The notes beneath the pieces are model-generated. The model did not search any database. It was not told the DNA's origin and was given only the letters and a program-made list of their open reading frames with translations. Below, piece after piece: positions 1-11,728 of a DNA stretch of 64,000 nt. The translations under genes and the position numbers were made by a program. This stretch comes from Pegoplata infirma (taxonomy: Eukaryota; Arthropoda; Insecta; Diptera; Anthomyiidae). Each line of letters opens with the position of its first letter. Within the stretch, counting starts at the first letter, position 1. Location: the NCBI GenBank assembly GCA_963921195.1, contig OY992536.1, forward strand, positions 322,727,038 to 322,791,037, written 5' to 3'.

Positions 1-955
1 TACTTTCGGTACTTTTAATAAAAGGTACTTTTAATGAAAGGTACTTTTTATAAAAGGTACTTTTTATATAAGGTACTTTTTATGAGAGGTACTTTTTATA
101 AAAAGTACTTTTTATAAAAGGTACTTTTTATAAAAAAAGGTACTTTTTATAAAAAAATGTACTTTTTATAAAAAAAGGTACTTTTTATAAAAAAAGATAC
201 TTTTTATAAAAGGTACTTATTATAAAAGGTACTTTTATAAATGGTACTTTTTATAAAAAGTAATTTTATAAAAGGTACTTTTTATAAAAGGTACTTTTTA
301 TAAAAGGTACTTTTTATAAAAGGTACTTTTTATAAAAGGTACTTTTTATAAAAGGTACTTTTTATAAAAGGTACTTTTTATAAAAGGTACTTTTTATAAA
401 AGGTACTTTTTATAAAAGGTACTTTTTATAAAAGGTACTTTTTATAAAAGGTACTTTTTATAAAAGGTACTTTTAATAAAATGTACTTTTTATAAAAGGT
501 ACTTTTTATAAAAGGTACTTTTTTTAAAAGCTACTTTTTTTAAAAGCTACTTTTTTAAAAGCTACTTTTTATAAAAGGTACTTTTTATAAAAGGTACTTT
601 TTATAAAAGGTACTTTTTATAAAAGGTACTTTTTATAAAAGGTACTTTTTATAAAAGGTACTTTTTTTAAAAGGTACTTTTTTTAAAAGGTACTTTTTAT
701 AAAAGGTACTTTTTATAAAAGGTACTTTTAATAAAAGGTACTTTCTATAAAAGATACATTTTATTAAAGGTACTTTTTATAAAAGGTACTTTTTATAAAA
801 GGTACTTTGTATCAAAGGCACTTTTTATAAAAGGTACTTTTTATAAAAGGTATTTTTCATAAAAGGTTCTTTTTATGAAAAGTACTTTTTATAAGGGAAC
901 CTTTTATAAAAGGTACTTTTTGAAAACGGTACTGAATTTTCAGAAAGTACTTGTT
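1..955 (-). repeat. 16-bp satellite array inside Helitron
   Basis: About 55-60 head-to-tail copies of GGTACTTTTTATAAAA, highly uniform between about 250 and 480 and more variable at both edges (deletions, TTTTTT variants). The unit contains the palindromes TTTTATAAAA and GTAC. It is the reverse complement of the array at 46617-47985 and resembles the stretch next to 'ggtactttttatat' in the flanking 146-bp repeat, from which it probably arose. Confidence 0.97.
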
Positions 956-1059
956 CCAAAATGTTTTATTTCAATAAAGGATCCTACATTCTAAATTTCA
1001 GGTTTGAATAACCATTATTTCAGTAAATAAAAAAAAAGTACCAAAAGTACTATTTTACC

Positions 1060-1890
1060 CATTTTACCCCCGTAGAATCAACATTGACAAAACCCGAGCC
1101 TTAGTGAATCTTTTTTCCGGAAGGTAAACCGACATTGCAAATTTAAATTTTCTAGTACCATTATTTAAGGAAATATAAAATGTAACAAAAGTACATATGT
1201 TTACCCTTTTTACCCTATTAGAAACATCATTGGCAAAAACCCAGCCTTAGGGGATCTATATTCCGGGAGGTGAACATACAGTCCCAATTTCAAGTCTATG
1301 TGACAATTTTTTAAGGAAATATAAAAGGTACCAAAAGTACAGATTTTTTCCCTTTTTACCCTCTTAGAATCAACATTGGCAATAATCCAGCCGTACTGGA
1401 TCTACATATATTCTAGGATGTGAACATACTGTCCAAATTTCAAGTTTCTATGACCATTATTTCAGGAGATATTAAAAGCACCAAAAGTATTTTTTTTTAC
1501 CCTTTTGACCCCCTTAGAATCAACACTGGCAAAAATCCAGCCTTAATGGATCTATATTCCGGGAGGTGAACATACAGTCCAAATTTCAAGTCTCTATGAT
1601 CATTATATCAGGAGATTTAAAAAGTACCAAAAGTACAGTTTTTTACCCTTTTTATCCCCTTACCATTGGCAAAACTCCAGCCATAGTGGATCTATATTGC
1701 GGGAGGGTAACATACAGTCCAAATTTCAAGTTTCTATGACCATTATATCGGGAGATATAAAAAGTACCAAAAGTACAGTTTTTTACCCATTTTACCCCCT
1801 TAGAATCAACATTGGCAAAAATCCAGCCTTAGTGGATCTTTATTCCGGGACGTCAACCTACAGTCCAAATTTCAAGTTTCTAACTTTAGC
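1060..1890 (-). repeat. ~146-bp tandem repeat (about 6 copies)
   Basis: Six diverged copies with a spacing of 142-148 bp. Each carries the landmarks 'tagaatcaacattggcaaa', 'ccagccttagtggatctat', a 'ccggga' box and 'gtccaaatttcaagt'. The frames at 1697-1909 are translations of this repeat and are not genes. The equivalent repeats flank the other satellite at 45770-46610. Confidence 0.9.
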
Positions 1891-1955
1891 GGTTTGGGCT
1901 GGGCGATGATGAATGAGTATGTCAGTCAGTCACATTACTCTTTTATATATATAGA

Positions 1956-2354
1956 TTTTCCGGATTTGGGCGATTTTTGCCATAAAGTTTATTTCTGTCT
2001 TTTATTATTTAACAAAATTTATTTTTTTTTAAATAAAAATATTTTTTTTTTAAGAAATCTGAACAAAATTGAATTTTGGCGATATTTTACATCCGAGTTT
2101 GCGACAAAGCCAAAAAAAGTCTGGCAACCCCGTTAATATGACGAAGCAAAAAAACGGACACACACACATGCTTTGTACATAAAAATAACAATTAATTTTT
2201 TTTATTATTACTTAACGAACTTTTTTTTAATTAAATTTAGATTTTGTTTTACATATTTTAAAGTTTTTTTGTAAACATTTTTTTCTTTTTCTCCGTTTTT
2301 TTTTCATTTCCGTATTCTTTGTTATGTATGTATCTACACAAAATATGAATTAAT
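1956..2354. other. AT-rich flank, no gene seen
   Basis: Homopolymer-rich DNA between the Helitron end and the next element. The 80-codon frame at 1894-2136 starts inside the Helitron and is rich in F, K and N; it matches nothing recognisable. Confidence 0.6.
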
Positions 2355-2529
2355 TTAGGGTTATGATGAAAATCACTAAGAGTTTTTTCAGTAATTCACT
2401 CATAACTTTTAAAGTACTTAACCGATTTCAAAAAAAAATACACTAGTTTTTGCCTGGATAAATTCCGCAACTTTTGGTACCCCAAGCGTTAAAATCGGTT
2501 CCGGATTATTGCCAAAAACGTGATTTCAA

Positions 2530-2799
<270 letters not shown>

Positions 2800-2907
2800 G
2801 ACATCGTTAGATCGACTTAAAATCGATCAAGGATCATGAATATATATACTTTATGGGGTCCTAAACCAATATTTCAATGTGTTACATACGGAATGACAAA
2901 CTTATAT

Positions 2908-2967
2908 ATACCCTCTATCACCAGAGTGGAGGGTATAATACCCTCTATCACCAGAGTGGAGGGTATA
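2908..2967 (+). repeat. Tandem duplication of the 3' terminal hairpin
   Basis: Two exact, abutting 30-bp copies (2908-2937 and 2938-2967) of the hairpin that ends family 2 DINE-like elements. The stem is 'taccctc'/'gagggta'. The second copy is followed by the usual TATAAAAA. Confidence 0.9.
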
Positions 2968-3019
2968 AAAATGGTGGCAAATACTTAGTGCAATGGCAAA
3001 TTTGCCCAATACCACACTA

Positions 3020-4239
3020 AACAAGTAAGAAAATTATAGTCGGTCAAGACCGACCTTATGATACCCTACACCAGTGTTTTCCGGAAAATGGGTCCCAAGT
3101 CCAAACATGGACCGATTGGATCTATCTTTTGTTAGATCTTTATTTAGTGTAGAAAACACACACAGATCAAATTTTAGTGCAAATGGTTTTTTTTTTTGCC
3201 AATAGACCGATTTAACTAGGGATGCCGCGAATATTCGTCACTATTCGGTATTCGGCATATTCGGCATGTTTTTTTGAATATTCGGTTAAATAAATATTCG
3301 TCAACAGTTTACCGAATATTCGGCAAAATTTAAATTAGTTAAAAAACACTTTTTATTAACGTTTTACTCTTTTTTGTAGTCATTTCAGTTAGTTTTTTAT
3401 ACAAAAAAACTTGAGCACTTGATTAAAATTCGAATTGTTAAGGTACCAGAAAAACTAGTGTCAACAACATCATTTGTTAGTCTGGTATTTTTTTTTAATA
3501 TTTTACATAGGTAAAATACAGGCGTATGAATAATTAAATTATTCGGCAAATATTCGTATTCGGTTCAAACCGAATACCGAATAGTAAATATTCGGTAAAA
3601 TGCCGAATACACTATTCGCGACATCCCTAGATTTAACTGAATATCGGTGGAAATTTTCATATCGGGGACTAATTGTAAGTCCAATAATGGTCCAAATGTA
3701 TTCCGATGCAAGTAAGTTACCAAAGTACACGTTTAACACCTACAAATAAAATGTTAATCAAATATTTTCATTTTTATGAATTTTGAGGAAATTATGTGAA
3801 TATCGGGAGGGTGGTTTGTATGGGGACAACCAGAAGGACTTACCCGATTCCTTTGAAATAAGGTATGGTGGTTTGTGCGTTCAAAAGTTTATTACCTGTT
3901 AAATTTCAAAAAGATATCTATTATAATACGGTTATTGGAGGCATTTAAGCGAAATTCAAAGGGGGCGTTTGTATGGGGGCTAGGTCTTTCGCTCTTGGGC
4001 CACAAGAAGCTTAAGCTTCAAATTTCAAGTCAATTGATTGAAAATTGCGTGCTTAAACCGATATCGTGCTTAAACCGATAGATGGACAGACGGACGGACA
4101 TCGCTAAATCGACTCAAAAAGTAATTCTGAGTCGATCGGTATACTTAAAAGTGGGTCTAGGACCAATATTTCGGGTAGTTACAAACATAAGCACAAACTC
4201 ATTATACCCTGTACCACAGAGTGGTGTAGGGTATAAAAA
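3020..4239 (+). mobile_element. INE-1/DINE-1-like element, family 1 copy A
   Basis: The 5' part carries a 'gtcggtc'/'gaccgac' hairpin after 'aagtaagaaaattatag'. The middle has 'ggatggacagacggacgg'-type GTCY sequence, and the 3' end is a 'taccctgtaccac'/'gtggtgtagggta' hairpin followed by TATAAAAA. It matches the copies at 9289-10084 and 31393-32188, each about 800 bp. This copy is longer because of a hAT MITE at 3217-3629. Frames at 3875-4342 are not genes. Confidence 0.8.
3217..3629. mobile_element. hAT-type MITE (8-bp TSD) inside DINE copy 1A
   Basis: The terminal inverted repeats start TAGGGATGCCGCGAATA on the left and TAGGGATGTCGCGAATA on the right. The flanking 8-bp duplication GATTTAAC (3209-3216 and 3630-3637) is exact. 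The interior consists of ATTCGG/ATTCGGCA motifs facing inward from both ends. The 8-bp duplication and TAGGG ends are typical of hAT elements. There is no transposase frame, so this is a 413-bp MITE. Removing it and one duplication restores the element body. Confidence 0.93.
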
Positions 4240-4433
4240 GTCAAATTTAATCGTCACTGTGAAAACCCCAATTATTTTTCATAAAAAAAGGTTGCTTTGG
4301 CTAGTACACCCAAATCTTCCGCAAAACATTATCATGATTTAATGTTTTGAGCAAGAGTACAAAATTCGCAAGCATTTTTTTTATCTGATAAATGAAATAT
4401 TTAAACGGCGTCATAGAGCTTCTGTGTGCCGAA

Positions 4434-7198
4434 TAGGAAGGATCGAGAAATGCTTTTTCACGAATTTCGCTTGGGCGCTATGCGGGATTGGTACAAATAT
4501 ATGCCAAACCGATGTGGTTAAAATTTCAGGAAGATCGCACTTCATCTTGCGGTCCGCCTCCAGGGCTGAAGTTTCCACTTTTTTAAGCCAAAGAGCATTT
4601 TTTTAAAAAATTGTCAAAAATTCAAATTTCATCATATCTTCTTAATTTTGGATTTCATGTGGTCTAGTTAATCACACCTATTTAGATTTTAAATATCAGC
4701 TTAATACGATATCGCTAACCTCCAAAAACCAGAGGTGGAAAAGTATGCTTTCATTTTGGAGAAACCCGAAAAGCTACTTTTTGAACTTATGTAAAAAAAA
4801 CACATTAAAATTGCAAAATATGATTTTTTTCTTCCCGACTTGGAAAATAGACTATACAAGGATTCCAAAACCGTTAAAACCAAAAAATACGAAATTCTTG
4901 AACGGCGTGTGGACCAATCTCAACTTACGATATTTTCAAAAAATTTATTTCATACATTTTTTTGCTATATTGTTCTATATTTTAAACATTTTTTACAAAT
5001 TATGTCATATTTTCCTATTAAAGATATTCTCATTAAAATTTAAGAGATCATTAACCCTTGTCAATATGAGTCCCACACAAAAAACTGTTTTTTACCAATT
5101 AAAAATAGCTTAAAATTGAAAACTTTTATGAGTTTATCGGATATTTTTTGTATATGTAATATCTAGGGTTTCTAAATTCCCGGACTTTTTCAATTCCCGG
5201 GAAATCGTTTTAAAAAAATCGTATTCCCGGGAATTCCCGGGAATTTTTTGATTAAAACAAATTTTCAACTTTATCATATAAAAATTATTTTATTACAAAT
5301 TATGGTCGTATTTTCGAAATTAAAACCATTTTAGATGTCTTCTTTTGTAAAATAGTTTTATTAACCTCTAAAATTTACTTAGAAAGTTCATAAAATCAAT
5401 TTTTTGTAGAAATATTGGACCTTGTTATAGTTTTAGTATTTGCATTGACGTATTTCCACTCCAAACACAATTGTCCACAATTTGGAAAATATGTATAACT
5501 ATCCGATTTTCCATCAAAAGCGGTTTTAATAACTTTTTGGAAAATTTTTCTAATTTTGACTAAGCCAACCGTAAGAAAATTATATCTTGAAGATATATTT
5601 AATTAAACTTTCGAATTATTAAAATTAATTGGTTTAGGCATTCCTGCCAAAATGAGAACATTAATGTTCTATATAGCCAATGTAACGACGTGTTTTTACT
5701 GGTTGCTGGGATAGAACTCGCGGCGGCAAGGTTCGTTATAAAATATTTCCTTTTTACGACCGATAAGGATTTTACTTCATATTTGAAATTATAAGCTGAA
5801 AACCAGGTTTATTATATATTCTTTGAAATATTGATATTTGTTTGTATAAGCACTATAAAGATTGTTGCTCTGAATATGAAGTACTAAATTTCGAAAAGAA
5901 GAAATCATTGGAATTTTAGATTAAGAAATCTTTTGCCAATTTGCAACCAACATTTGAAGCGAAATTTAGTTTGATTCCGTATTTGGTCACGCAATCGATT
6001 AAAGAAAAATAATTAATATGCAAGCTGAAGCATATACTTACTAGTTTTTATTTAAAAATGTTAATTCTTTCAAAGTTTTAATGTCATTTTTAATAAATCA
6101 TTTGAGATTGTGCTAAAAATGTTTAAATTAAAAATATTTTTTTAAAAAAATTAGCAACGAATTCCCGAAATTTCCCGAAGAAAAAATCCCGGGATTTTAA
6201 TAAAAATATTTCCCGGGAATTCCCGGGAAATTTTTCCCGAATAGAAACCCTAGTAATATCCCATGAAAATTTTTTGGAACAGATTCCTATTACAATAGAT
6301 TCTTGAATATATTCTACGGTAATCACAACAAAATTTTCTATGTAAAATTATTTTTCAAAAAAACAACTTGCTCTAAAAAACGATTGCTTTCGGGACAATT
6401 TCAAACAAAAATCATTTATTCTGGAATGTTAAGTAGCAGGGTTGATGTGTTCTGGAACCGATTATTTGGAACAGAAAATTTTGCTTGGATGGTCCGCTAA
6501 CTCATAAAAGTTTTTTTAATCTATTTGTAATTGGTAAAAAACAATTTCTTGTGTGGGACTCATATGACCACATGTCGCCAAGGGTTAATGATCTCCTAAA
6601 TTTTAACGAGAATATCATTAATAGGAAAATATGACATAATTTGTAAAAAATGTTTAAAATATAGAACAATATAGCAAAAAAAATGTATGAAATAAATTTT
6701 TTGAAAATATCGTAAGTTGAGATTGGTCCACACGCCGTTCAAGAATTTCGTATTTTTTGGTTTTTACGGTTTTGGAATCCTTGTGTAGTCTATTTTCCAT
6801 GTCGGGAAGAAAAAAATCATATTTTGCAATTTTAATGTGTTTTTTTTTTCATAATTGCAAAAAGTAGCTTTTCGGTTTTCTAAGCATACTTTTCCACCTC
6901 TGGTTTTTGGAGGTTAGCGATATCGTATTAAGCTGATATTTAAAATCTAAATAGATGCGATTAACTAGACCACATAAAATCCAAAATTAAGAAGATCTGA
7001 TAAAATTTGAATTTTTGACAATTTTTTTAAAAAAATGCTCGTTGGCTTAAAAAAGTGTAAACTTCAGCGCCGGAGGGGACCCCAAGATGATGTGCGATCT
7101 TCCTGAAATTTTAACCACTTCGTTTTGGCATCTATTTTTACCAATCCCGCATTGCGCCCAAGCGAAATTCGTGAAAAAGCATTTCTCGATCCGCCCTA
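4434..7198. mobile_element. Fold-back element with ~0.7-kb inverted arms, TAGGRMGGATC ends
   Basis: The left arm (4434-5150) and right arm (6495-7198) are inverted copies of each other over about 0.7 kb. Shared landmarks include 'gatcgagaaatgctttttca', 'ccagaggtggaaaagtatgc' and 'gaacggcgtgtggacc'. The ends read TAGGAAGGATC and, on the other strand, TAGGGCGGATC. They are flanked by GTGCCGAA and GTGCCGAT, an 8-bp duplication with one mismatch. That suggests a hAT-related, non-coding fold-back element. The spacer carries a later hAT insertion (5164-6252). A partial relative lies at 57828-58602. Confidence 0.85.
5164..6252. mobile_element. Non-autonomous hAT element nested in the fold-back spacer
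   Basis: The ends are TAGGGTTTCTAAATTCCCGG and, from the other strand, TAGGGTTTCTATTCGGGAAA. The exact 8-bp duplication GTAATATC is at 5156-5163 and 6253-6260. Subterminal regions are packed with 'cccgggaa' motifs. It is 1089 bp with no transposase frame; the interior is AT-rich and unrecognised. The fold-back relative at 57828-58602 has 'gtatatgtaatat' without an insertion at the matching place. Confidence 0.92.
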
Positions 7199-7206
7199 GT
7201 GCCGAT

Positions 7207-8737
7207 TATAACAAAAATTAGAAGTCCCGCTGTCAGAAAATGCGAAAGTTTTCATGATTTCTGATGAAATTGATGATATTTTTGTAATATATTGTTATTC
7301 TTTTTTAATCGGGTACTCGATACTTTTTGTTAAGTATACGCTCAGTATGTTGTTTAAGCAAAACTTTAACTATAATAAAAAATTATAGCACTGTAAATTT
7401 TATTCGCAGAGTTTTTTTTCGCGAAATTTTTTTTTTCCATTTTTTTTTATTTTGATATTAATTAATGAAAATGAGTAGAATACATTACAGACACAAAATT
7501 TTTTTTTCGCGAAAAAAACATTACATATTCTAAATTTATATTTAAAAACTATACCAAAAAGCATACAATTTTCATTTTTGTAGCACTTTAGCTTTACAGT
7601 TTTAAATCGCGAATACGAACGCTAACTTCAAAAAAAAAACAAGTTAATTCAGCTTACCCGAATTAGCTTTACCAGCAAGGTGCCCAGATTGTTAATTTTT
7701 GCGACTAGCACAGTGTAATTATATCTTTGCCCTTTAAGCTTTTAATGTTTATTCTGTTCGGATTATCTTTATAATCTTGTAATATATTAAAGTTAATCTT
7801 GAAATCTTTCGTTATGCATAATTAACTTTAGATTTCTGGAAATTACTTCGGTAATATACTCAGATGTACATTTTTCGTTATAAATAAATTTGTTAACATT
7901 TATTTGAATGCAAAACTTAATACATTTTGAATATTTGTTTGTTTGTTTGCTGTTGTATTTTTCTTTTATTGTCTGTTTAACAACTCCATTTGTGAGTGCA
8001 ATTTATATTGTGCCATGACACCCATAAATTTCCAACAAAATGACATTGAACTCTAACATGTAAAAAATACAAAAAAAAAGAGTTTAAAGTAAAATAAAAC
8101 GATATAAATAAATATAAAAACCAACAACTTTCATCTTCCTCACTCTTCCCTACGTCCACTGGGGTCATTTCTTCTTCTTCTTTTTTCATATGTCCTATTG
8201 TGTTTATGGGCCAAGAAGTACTTGGATACTTAAATTTGTAGATTGGAATATGTTGGCAAAATAATAAAAAAAAAAAATTGAATGTGTAGAGATAGCACTC
8301 ACTAAGTCGATTGCCAAATAATGTGACATTTTTGCATTAATTTGTTATAAGTTTACAATAACTACAATAACATAATAACAACAGCAACAAACAACAGCAA
8401 ACAGCAACAATTCCTAAGAAATAAAGTTTAACTTACAACAACAACAAAAATATTGTACATTTGCATACCAATTCAATTCGATTCGATTCAATTGAAAGCC
8501 AAAGTCTAAACTTAAAACCAATGAATGACCAACCATGTACTAAAACTACAACAACAAAACTAATGATTGCAATAAAAGCAGCAATAACAACACAGCAACA
8601 ACAACAACAGCAACAGAAGCTATAAAAACAAACAAAAACTAAAAACAGGATCTGATTGTTGTCGTTCTAGTAGTATGGTATGGTTGATTGTAGTAGTATT
8701 GTTTGTTAGTAGTATGGAAAACCTTAACATACGGACA
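7207..8737. other. AT-rich gene-free stretch
   Basis: No coding signal on either strand. The 70-codon minus frame at 7977-8189 is low-complexity and has no recognisable domain. A CAA/CAG-rich tract is listed separately. Confidence 0.6.
8340..8640. repeat. CAA/CAG (opa-like) degenerate tract
   Basis: Repeated 'caacaa', 'caacagcaa' and 'caacaacaacaacagc' blocks separated by AT-rich DNA. Such tracts are frequent in fly non-coding DNA. Stops in all frames argue against a polyglutamine exon. Confidence 0.7.
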
Positions 8738-9288
8738 ATATATGGGACATTCCATGCCAAAATATTGCCAAGTTTCCATTAAAATATCTCCGGAACAAAT
8801 AAATGGATTTTATTGTTTTTGTTTTTAAATCAAAGGTAATTTAGTTATCTATTAACCCTACATACAACATTTTTTAATCAGATTATCGGCTTAGAAGCTA
8901 TTGATGGATATATCAACAATTTTACTTCAATTTAGCGAAATTTAAGGAAAAAAGTAAATTCTATTGTAAATTTTAGAAATAAAAAAAATTTAAAAATTTA
9001 TTTGTCTCTTTACAGTTCAAGTCTGATCTATTACGAAGAACACAAGATTGTTTTTAAGAAAATCCGCCAAATTTTTTGAGTAAAAATGCGAAATTCAGTT
9101 TTTATTCATTTTTATTTTATTGAGTGTAACACCAGATTACAAATTTTGAAATATTGTTCGATTCACGATATTTGACATTTATTTTCCATGTAAAATCGCT
9201 CACTGAATACGAAAATGAAGTCAAAAAATAGAAAAGTTTGTAAGATATTGTCAAATTCCACTTTTATAAAAGTGGTTGTACATAAATA

Positions 9289-10084
9289 ACAAGTAAGAAA
9301 GTTATAGTCGGTCAAGACCGATCATATGATACCCTACACCAGTGTTTTCCGGAAAATGGGATATGTTAGATCTTCATTTAGTGTAGAAAACACACACAGA
9401 TCAAATTTTAGTGGAATTGGTTTATTTTTTTGTCAATAGACTAATTTATCTGAATATCGGTCGATATTTTGATATGGGGGACTAAGTCCATAAATGGTCC
9501 AATTATATTCCGATTTGATTAGGTTACTAAAGTACACGTTTAACACCTAAAAATAAAATGATTATCAAATATTTACATTTTTATGAATTTTGAGGGAATT
9601 ATGTGAATATCGGGAAGGTGGTTTGTATGGGGACTACCAGAAGGACTGAACCGATTCATATGAAATTTTGAATGGTGATTTGTGCATACAAAATTTGATT
9701 ACCTGCTGAATTTCAAAGTGATAACTATTATAATACGGTTATTAGAGTCATTTAAGCCGAATCCAAAGGGGGCGTTTGTATGGGGGGTAGGTCTTAACAT
9801 GGACCGATTTTCTCCAATTTCAATAGGCTTCGCCCTTGGGCCAAAAGATGCTTAAGTTTCAAATTTCAAGTCAATTGAGTGAAAATTGCGATAGATGGAC
9901 AGATGGACGGACGGTCGTACGGTCGGACGGACGGTCGGACGGACATCGCTAAATCGACTCAAAAAATAATTCTGAGTCGATCGGTATACTTGAAGGTAGG
10001 TCTAGGACCAATATTTCGGGTAGTTACAAACATCAGCACAAACTCATTATATCCTGTACCACAGAGTGGTGTAGGGTATAAAAA
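9289..10084 (+). mobile_element. INE-1/DINE-1-like element, family 1 copy B
   Basis: A complete family 1 copy. It has the 5' 'aacaagtaagaaagttatag' start with the 'gtcggtc'/'gaccgat' hairpin, a mid-element block of GACGGACGGTCG repeats (9895-9945), the box 'aaatcgactcaaaaaataat', and the 3' hairpin 'gtaccac'/'gtggtgt' ending GGGTATAAAA. It separates two direct copies of arm A of the surrounding block. Confidence 0.82.
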
Positions 10085-10303
10085 TATCTCCGGACAAAAT
10101 CGGAGGAATTGATTTTTTTTTTACTTTTAAATTAAAGCTTAATAAATATTTTATCAATTCCCTATACAATATTTTCAATCTGATAATCGCCTTAAAATCT
10201 ATTCATCTATATATCGGCAACCTTACTTCAAATTCGTTATTTTCGTTATTGTTAAATTCTGCTCTACAAAACAAAACCAACTCCATGAAGATCGGCGGGT
10301 GAC

Positions 10304-10822
10304 TAGAGCTTCAAAACTATCTATCGATAGTTTTAGTTTTTTCCTCCCATTCGATATTTTCGATAGTTTCTTTTTAAACTATCGATACTATCGATAGTAT
10401 CGGATATTTTAAAGAATTGTAAGTTTTTGCATAAAACTACGTTGTTTTCCATTAAAACTGGGTACTTCTGGACCCATAAATGATAGTTTTTGCCGTTCGA
10501 TGCCACTCCAGTCTCTTTTAACTAACTACGGCGATCTTCCACCGTGCCTTGCTTGTTCTGTCCAGACCTTTTATTTCGCAGTAATATTCACACGAGATTA
10601 CTATCATTGTCTTTATACTTTAAAACTTAAGATTTTTCCAAAATAATATTAAGAATTTACAAATTGTTCACTTTTTGATTAATTTTTCATCAACTGGCAA
10701 TCTATATGAGGCTAATGTTTTTTCGGCGATAGTATCGCTATCGGGTAAAAACTATCGATAGTCCATTTCAAAAAAAAACTATCGATACTATCGATAGTAC
10801 CATCGATAGTTTTGCAGCTCTA
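10304..10822. mobile_element. hAT-type MITE with ATCGATAG-rich interior
   Basis: The ends are TAGAGCTTCAAAACTATC and, from the other strand, TAGAGCTGCAAAACTATC. The exact 8-bp duplication CGGGTGAC is at 10296-10303 and 10823-10830. Both subterminal regions are dense in 'actatcgatag'. It is 519 bp with no open frame. The TSD length and TAG ends point to hAT. Confidence 0.93.
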
Positions 10823-11030
10823 CGGGTGACACCAGGGAGACCTTTCGTGTTAGTTAAAAACTTTTTAAATTTTTTTTTTCTATTGAATAAAACCCGTCAA
10901 AAATCGTAAAAGTCAAATGCATTTGAACAAAAAAGCTTAAACTCCCCAGCAAAAAATAATCGAGATTGTGGAAGCAGTTCATAATTTTTCTGGCATACAC
11001 AAGCGCTTCGTCTTCAGCACATAGATATTT

Positions 11031-11174
11031 CTGCCTTACAGTAGTGCATACTAGATGCACTACTGTAAGGCAGAGATAGAAATATAAATTTTTCGATAAA
11101 TTACGAATGTAAACAGACATTTTTAAATACATTCACTTACAGTAGTGCATCTAGTATGCACTACCGTAAGGCAG
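11031..11174. repeat. Two related short palindromes
   Basis: 11031-11073 is a 43-bp near-perfect palindrome around 'tgcatactagatgca'. 11136-11174 is a 39-bp relative of it around 'tgcatctagtatgca', with one arm mismatch (ACTACCG for ACTACTG). Both have arms ending in CTTACAGTAG or its complement. They may be the ends of one small inverted-repeat element. Confidence 0.6.
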
Positions 11175-11612
11175 AAAGAAAAAACTATGAATTATACGAC
11201 GACTTACGAGCATCAAACAGCAAAACGAAAATTTCGATGACGCAATAAAAAAATACAATTTTAATTCAGTTGATATTTTGTGTTTTTGTGAACGGACGTG
11301 TACGCATGTGCAAAAGTGAAAACAAAAGTTTCGACTACACACTATTCAGACATTAAAACTGTAGTGTTATTTGTGTGCCTACGAGGAGCACTTCCTTCAT
11401 ACAAACTTTTCAGGCATGAAGACTTTAGTGATGGTAACACATTATTTTTGTGCTTTATTGGAGCAATGATTTCTGAGCATCCAATATGCTTACAAAAATG
11501 CACCTAGTAAGCTTCTAAGAAGGTATTATTTCATTACATTTTTATTGCGCTGAAATAAGCGCTCGGATGAAATGCTCTAAAGTGGGACATTGCGACCAAA
11601 TATCATGCCATA

Positions 11613-11669
11613 CGTAAGCAGGTTTGTAAGGGAATGTCAACTCAACATTCCCTTACAAACCTGCTTACG
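11613..11669. repeat. Perfect 25-bp stem, 7-nt loop palindrome
   Basis: Arms 11613-11637 and 11645-11669 are exact reverse complements (starting CGTAAGCAGGTTTG) around the loop CAACTCA. No open frame or element boundary explains it. Confidence 0.8.
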
Positions 11670-11728
11670 GCGAAGCAGTAGTTTTTGGTGGGTCAGTTCA
11701 GACATGAACGTCAAATAGAAAACGAATT

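Larger units (their letters stand above)
1..1955 (-). mobile_element. Non-autonomous Helitron, copy 1 (3' part outside window)
   Basis: On the minus strand the 5' end is TCTATATATATAAAAGAG at 1955, preceded by A as expected for Helitron insertion between A and T. It is followed by GTCAGTCA repeats, a ~146-bp tandem repeat and a 16-bp satellite that runs off the window start. The same order of parts occurs in the complete plus-strand copy at 45677-48852, which fixes the identity. No Rep/helicase reading frame is present, so it is non-autonomous. The 3' hairpin and CTAG end lie beyond position 1. Confidence 0.8.

Noticed and set aside
8340..8640. Polyglutamine (opa) exon
   Set aside because: CAA/CAG blocks are interrupted by stops in every frame and lack splice signals.
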